Below, one piece after another: positions 12,791 through 15,622 of a stretch of DNA of 15,622 nucleotides. Origin of the DNA: Chloroflexi bacterium CG23_combo_of_CG06-09_8_20_14_all_45_10 (GTDB taxonomy: Bacteria > Chloroflexota > Dehalococcoidia > GIF9 > AB-539-J10); the NCBI GenBank assembly GCA_002772325.1, contig PCSL01000085.1:1-15622 (forward strand), written 5' to 3'. Within the stretch, counting starts at the first letter, position 1. Each line of letters opens with the position of its first letter. The translations under genes and the position numbers were made by a program. The notes under the pieces are model-generated. The model had not been told where the DNA came from. It made no database searches and saw nothing but the letters and a program-made list of their open reading frames with translations.

Positions 12791-14944
12791 ATGGAGATAA
12801 GTGCGCTTATAGCAAAAGCCAGCGAATATCTACCTGGTGACAAGGTAAGTCTAATTAAAGCAGCTTACGAGTTTGCCGCGCAGGCACACCAGGGGCAAAT
12901 GCGCAAATCGAGAGAGCCCTATTTAGAGCATCCTTTACATACGGCTATGACCTTAGCTGGACTTCGACTTGATGCTGATACATTAGCTGCTGCCTTGCTG
13001 CATGATGTTCCTGAGGATTGTGGCATATCACTGGAAGAAGTTGAGGCTAACTTCGGATCTGAAGTAACCAGATTAGTTGATGGTGTGACTAAACTGAGCA
13101 AGCTCACAAGCCGAGCCGAAGGTGAAGAGAGGAAGTCGAAGGTTCAAGCGGAAAACTTACGTAAAATGCTTGTGGCTACGGCTAAAGACTTACGAGTGGT
13201 TTTTGTTAAATTGGCTGACAGACTACACAATATGCGCACACTAGGCGCTTTGCCACCAGGGAAACGCCAGGCAATTGCCCAAGAGACGTTGGAGATATAT
13301 GCTCCTCTGGCGCACCGATTAGGCATGTGGAATGTGAAATGGCAGTTGGAGGATCTGGCCTTCCGTTATCTCGAGCCACAGCAATACCGTCGGCTTTCTC
13401 GCTTGGTGGCGGAAAAACGACTTCAGCGAGAAGGCTTTATAAGTGAGGTTAGCCAGATGCTGCATCAGGAATTAAGCCAGGCTGGCATAAAGGCTAAGGT
13501 TTTGGGTAGGCCGAAACATATTTACAGCATTTATCAAAAGATGGGCCGGTATACTGCGCAGGGCAAGGATTTTGGCGACATCCATGACCTTTTTGCCTTG
13601 CGCGTATTAGTGGACTCAGTTTCGGATTGCTATAAGGCGCTAGGGGCGATTCACAATTTTTGGCATCCCATAATCGAAGAGTTTAACGATTTTATTGCTA
13701 ATCCTAAGGATAATGGCTATCGCTCCCTGCATACCACAGTAATGTGCCAAGGCGTTACCCCCCTAGAAATACAAATACGGACTCGTGAGATGCATCAAAT
13801 CGCTGAGTATGGGGTAGCTGCTCACTGGAAGTATAAGGGGGGGGAGGTAGATGCGTCTTTTGACAATGAAATATCTTGGCTACGTGAGGTTAACGACTGG
13901 CGAGAAGAACTCGATAGTGAGGAGTTTCTGGAGTCGGTTAGGACTGACGTCCTTGCGGATCGAGTATATGTCTATACTCCTAAGGGTGAGATAAAGGAGT
14001 TGCCCAAGGGTGCCACCCCTCTAGATTTTGCCTTCCGAGTTCATACGGACTTGGGCTACCGTTGTATTGGGGCAAAAGTTAATGGACGGCTGGCCCCCTT
14101 GAGCCATGTGCTTAATAATGGTGATGTGGTGGAAATCATTGCTGCCAAAGGGGAGAAGGGGCCCAGTTTAGATTGGCTTAACCCCCAACTTGGCTATATT
14201 AAAACTTCTCACGCCCGTGGGAAGGTGCGGCAATGGTTCAAAAAGCAGGAGCGAGGTCAAAGTATAGAGACTGGCAAGCAGCTTTTGGACAAGGAACTTA
14301 AACGTTTAGGCATCAGCCTACCCAATGTTGACAAATTAGCCCGTCAGTTTAACTATAGTAGCTCAGATGACTTTTTCTTTGCTCTCGGTTGTGGCAGTAT
14401 CAGCCCTTCTGAGGTGGCGCTTAAACTAAGCGCGGATTTTGAGCCACCAAGCAAAACAGTCGAGATTTCGCGTCCGGGGAAGATTAGCCCTTCGAGTGTC
14501 CAAGTATTGGGCGTTGGTGACTTGTTCACTCGTTTAGCCAGTTGTTGCCATCCATTGCCGGGAGACGAGATTATTGGGTATATTACTCAAGGCCGCGGTG
14601 TCACCGTGCATCGCCGGGATTGCCCTAATATTATCAATGAGCTAGAGAAGGAGCGACTGATCAATGTCAATTGGGGTGATGTGGAGCAAGTTTACCCGGT
14701 AACTATTCAGGTTGATGCCTGGGATAGAGTTGGGTTAGTTCGGGATATTAGTGCTATCATAGCTGAAGAAGGGGTAAATATTACCGATGTTAATATGACT
14801 GGCCACGACGATAATATTATCTTACTATACTTTACCCTCGAGATTAAAAGCACAGCTAAGTTAAGTAGATTGATGTCTAAAATTTACTCGGTATGGAATG
14901 TGATAAATGTAGTAAGGAAAGGAGAGGTGAGTGCTAAGCAGTAA
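12791..14944 (+). CDS. rel: Bifunctional (p)ppGpp synthetase/hydrolase, RelA/SpoT family
   Basis: This 717-residue long Rel protein makes and degrades the alarmone (p)ppGpp. The hydrolase domain is intact by motif: His47 (EHPLHTA), His71-Asp72 with the following Glu75-Asp76 (LLHDVPED), and Asp143 (KLADRLHNM). The synthetase domain (about 240-350) has GRPKHIYSIYQKM, DIHDLFALRVLV, NPKDNGYRSLHTTV and LEIQIRT. These are followed by TGS (about 393-455, VYVYTPKGEIKELP), the Cys-rich zinc-finger region (LASCCHPLPGDEIIGY...HRRDCP) and a C-terminal ACT domain (about 650-715). One gene for both activities is normal outside gamma- and beta-proteobacteria. The 3' end overlaps the rpsT start by 14 bases, so a ribosome-monitoring enzyme and a ribosomal protein are co-transcribed. 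Confidence 0.95.
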   Translation: MEISALIAKASEYLPGDKVSLIKAAYEFAAQAHQGQMRKSREPYLEHPLHTAMTLAGLRLDADTLAAALLHDVPEDCGISLEEVEANFGSEVTRLVDGVTKLSKLTSRAEGEERKSKVQAENLRKMLVATAKDLRVVFVKLADRLHNMRTLGALPPGKRQAIAQETLEIYAPLAHRLGMWNVKWQLEDLAFRYLEPQQYRRLSRLVAEKRLQREGFISEVSQMLHQELSQAGIKAKVLGRPKHIYSIYQKMGRYTAQGKDFGDIHDLFALRVLVDSVSDCYKALGAIHNFWHPIIEEFNDFIANPKDNGYRSLHTTVMCQGVTPLEIQIRTREMHQIAEYGVAAHWKYKGGEVDASFDNEISWLREVNDWREELDSEEFLESVRTDVLADRVYVYTPKGEIKELPKGATPLDFAFRVHTDLGYRCIGAKVNGRLAPLSHVLNNGDVVEIIAAKGEKGPSLDWLNPQLGYIKTSHARGKVRQWFKKQERGQSIETGKQLLDKELKRLGISLPNVDKLARQFNYSSSDDFFFALGCGSISPSEVALKLSADFEPPSKTVEISRPGKISPSSVQVLGVGDLFTRLASCCHPLPGDEIIGYITQGRGVTVHRRDCPNIINELEKERLINVNWGDVEQVYPVTIQVDAWDRVGLVRDISAIIAEEGVNITDVNMTGHDDNIILLYFTLEIKSTAKLSRLMSKIYSVWNVINVVRKGEVSAKQ

Positions 14945-15206
14945 GTCAATTAACAAAGCAGCGCGGATGGCGGAAAGGAAACGATTACGAAATCGTTTGG
15001 TGCGAGGTAGCACTAGAACTCAGATAAGTAAGGTACGAAGGCGTATTACCTCTAGGGAATTAGAATTAGCAAAGCAAGAGATGGTGGCAGTCACAAGCAG
15101 CATTGATAAAGCTATAAGTAAAGGGGTTATTCATAAAAATAAAGGTGCCAGGCTTAAATCTCGTTTAATGAAGAAGCTGAATAAAGAGCAGTTAGCTGAA
15201 AGCTGA
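14931..15206 (+). CDS. rpsT: Small ribosomal subunit protein bS20
   Basis: This 91-residue S20 binds the 16S rRNA during early assembly of the small subunit. KSINKAARMAERKRLRNR at the N-terminus and KAISKGVIHKNKGARLKSRL toward the C-terminus are the family's conserved stretches. The protein is very basic. The start is GTG at 14931-14933, with AAGGAGAGG ending 5 bases upstream, inside the 3' end of the rel gene. A short dyad TTAGCT...AGCTAA (15192-15197 with 15208-15213) followed by TTTT overlaps the stop and could be a weak terminator before lexA. Confidence 0.95.
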   Translation: MLSSKSINKAARMAERKRLRNRLVRGSTRTQISKVRRRITSRELELAKQEMVAVTSSIDKAISKGVIHKNKGARLKSRLMKKLNKEQLAES

Positions 15207-15234
15207 TAGCTAATTTTGCGGAGGTTAATATTTC

Positions 15235-15622
15235 TTGGCTGCTAAAGCACTTTCTTCAAAGCAAAAGCGTATTATCAGCTTTATCCATGATTTTTTGCGC
15301 CAAAAGGGCTGTCCCCCAGTGTTAGGGATATTGCTAAGGGATGCCAGATAAGTTCCACTTCAGTGGTAGCTTATAACTTGGATAGATTGGAAGAAGCGGG
15401 ATATATCCACCGTCATAGTGATATATCGCGAGGAATTGAGCTTCTGAGAGGAAGGAGAAATGGTAGCAGTTTGGCTTAAGAGGGAGCAAGAGGTCACGCT
15501 GAAAAAATTTTTTACCGAGCCAAACCACATTCGCTTGGAACCGGCAAATAGTCAGACGAAACCCATCTACACTACTCCAGACAACATTGAGATCCAGGGG
15601 AAAGTTGTTGCTGTTATTCGGC
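15235..15622 (+). pseudogene. lexA: Broken lexA (frameshift plus internal deletion), running off the window end
   Basis: LexA represses SOS genes and inactivates itself by cleavage. GGAGG at 15220-15224 precedes a TTG start at 15235. The frame opens as AAKALSSKQKRIISFIHDFL...GCPP, then breaks at a run of five C (15313-15317) and ends at 15351. One missing base restores the family match: the next frame reads SVRDIAKGCQISSTSVVAYN and on to EEAGYIHRHSDISRGIELL, the LexA winged helix. That frame stops at 15477-15479. From 15460 the first frame gives MVAVWLKREQEVTLKKFF and IEIQGKVVAVIR, the C-terminal end of the S24 peptidase domain with its catalytic Lys. The segment between, with the Ala-Gly cleavage site and the catalytic Ser (GDSM), is absent, a loss of roughly 80 residues. 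Sequencing or assembly error is possible, most easily at the homopolymer. Confidence 0.75.

Noticed and set aside
15334..15528. Minus-strand 64-codon open frame at the right end
   Set aside because: It lies antisense to the lexA remnant, whose plus-strand frames match LexA on both sides.

Overview
The window looks like a chromosomal stretch around dnaA from an uncultured bacterium, most likely a Chloroflexota of the Dehalococcoidia type. That placement is an inference. It rests on the dnaA, gyrB, hisS and relA/spoT neighbourhood, which I recall from Dehalococcoides genomes, on the wide use of TTG and GTG starts, and on dispersed palindromic repeats typical of such genomes. There is no rRNA, tRNA, CRISPR array or insertion sequence that I can recognise.

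Left third (1-4429). An HD-domain hydrolase (226-792) is followed by about 420 bases of debris: a 42-codon C-terminal scrap of an FAD/NAD oxidoreductase, a dispersed repeat and an attC-like dyad. Next comes a YwrD/HpxW-type gamma-glutamyltransferase on the minus strand. Its open frame runs back into a decayed DUF488 gene. An AT-rich inverted repeat and a second copy of the dispersed repeat follow. This second copy supplies the stop codon of a radical SAM gene, which lies directly downstream of fmt in a two-gene minus-strand operon.

Centre (4434-9799). fmt and dnaA diverge from a 130-bp promoter region. dnaA is followed by an AT-rich spacer, a possible unwinding element, and by nadD. nadD converges on gyrB, and the gap between them holds two further palindromic repeats.

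Right third (9800-15622). gyrB diverges from a compact cluster of three overlapping unknown genes with its own extended -10 promoter. The cluster converges on hisS. hisS in turn diverges from the bifunctional (p)ppGpp synthetase/hydrolase gene, which overlaps rpsT. The window ends in a lexA gene that appears broken: it has a -1 frameshift in a C5 run and an internal deletion that removes the cleavage site and catalytic serine.

The housekeeping genes cover replication initiation and topology (dnaA, gyrB), initiator tRNA formylation (fmt), NAD synthesis (nadD), histidyl-tRNA supply (hisS), stringent response (rel) and the ribosome (rpsT). The parts most worth follow-up are the unknown three-gene cluster, the broken lexA, the repeat that gives two unrelated reading frames the same DTVA-stop tail, the attC-like dyad, and the unusual DnaA P-loop and DNA-binding motif.
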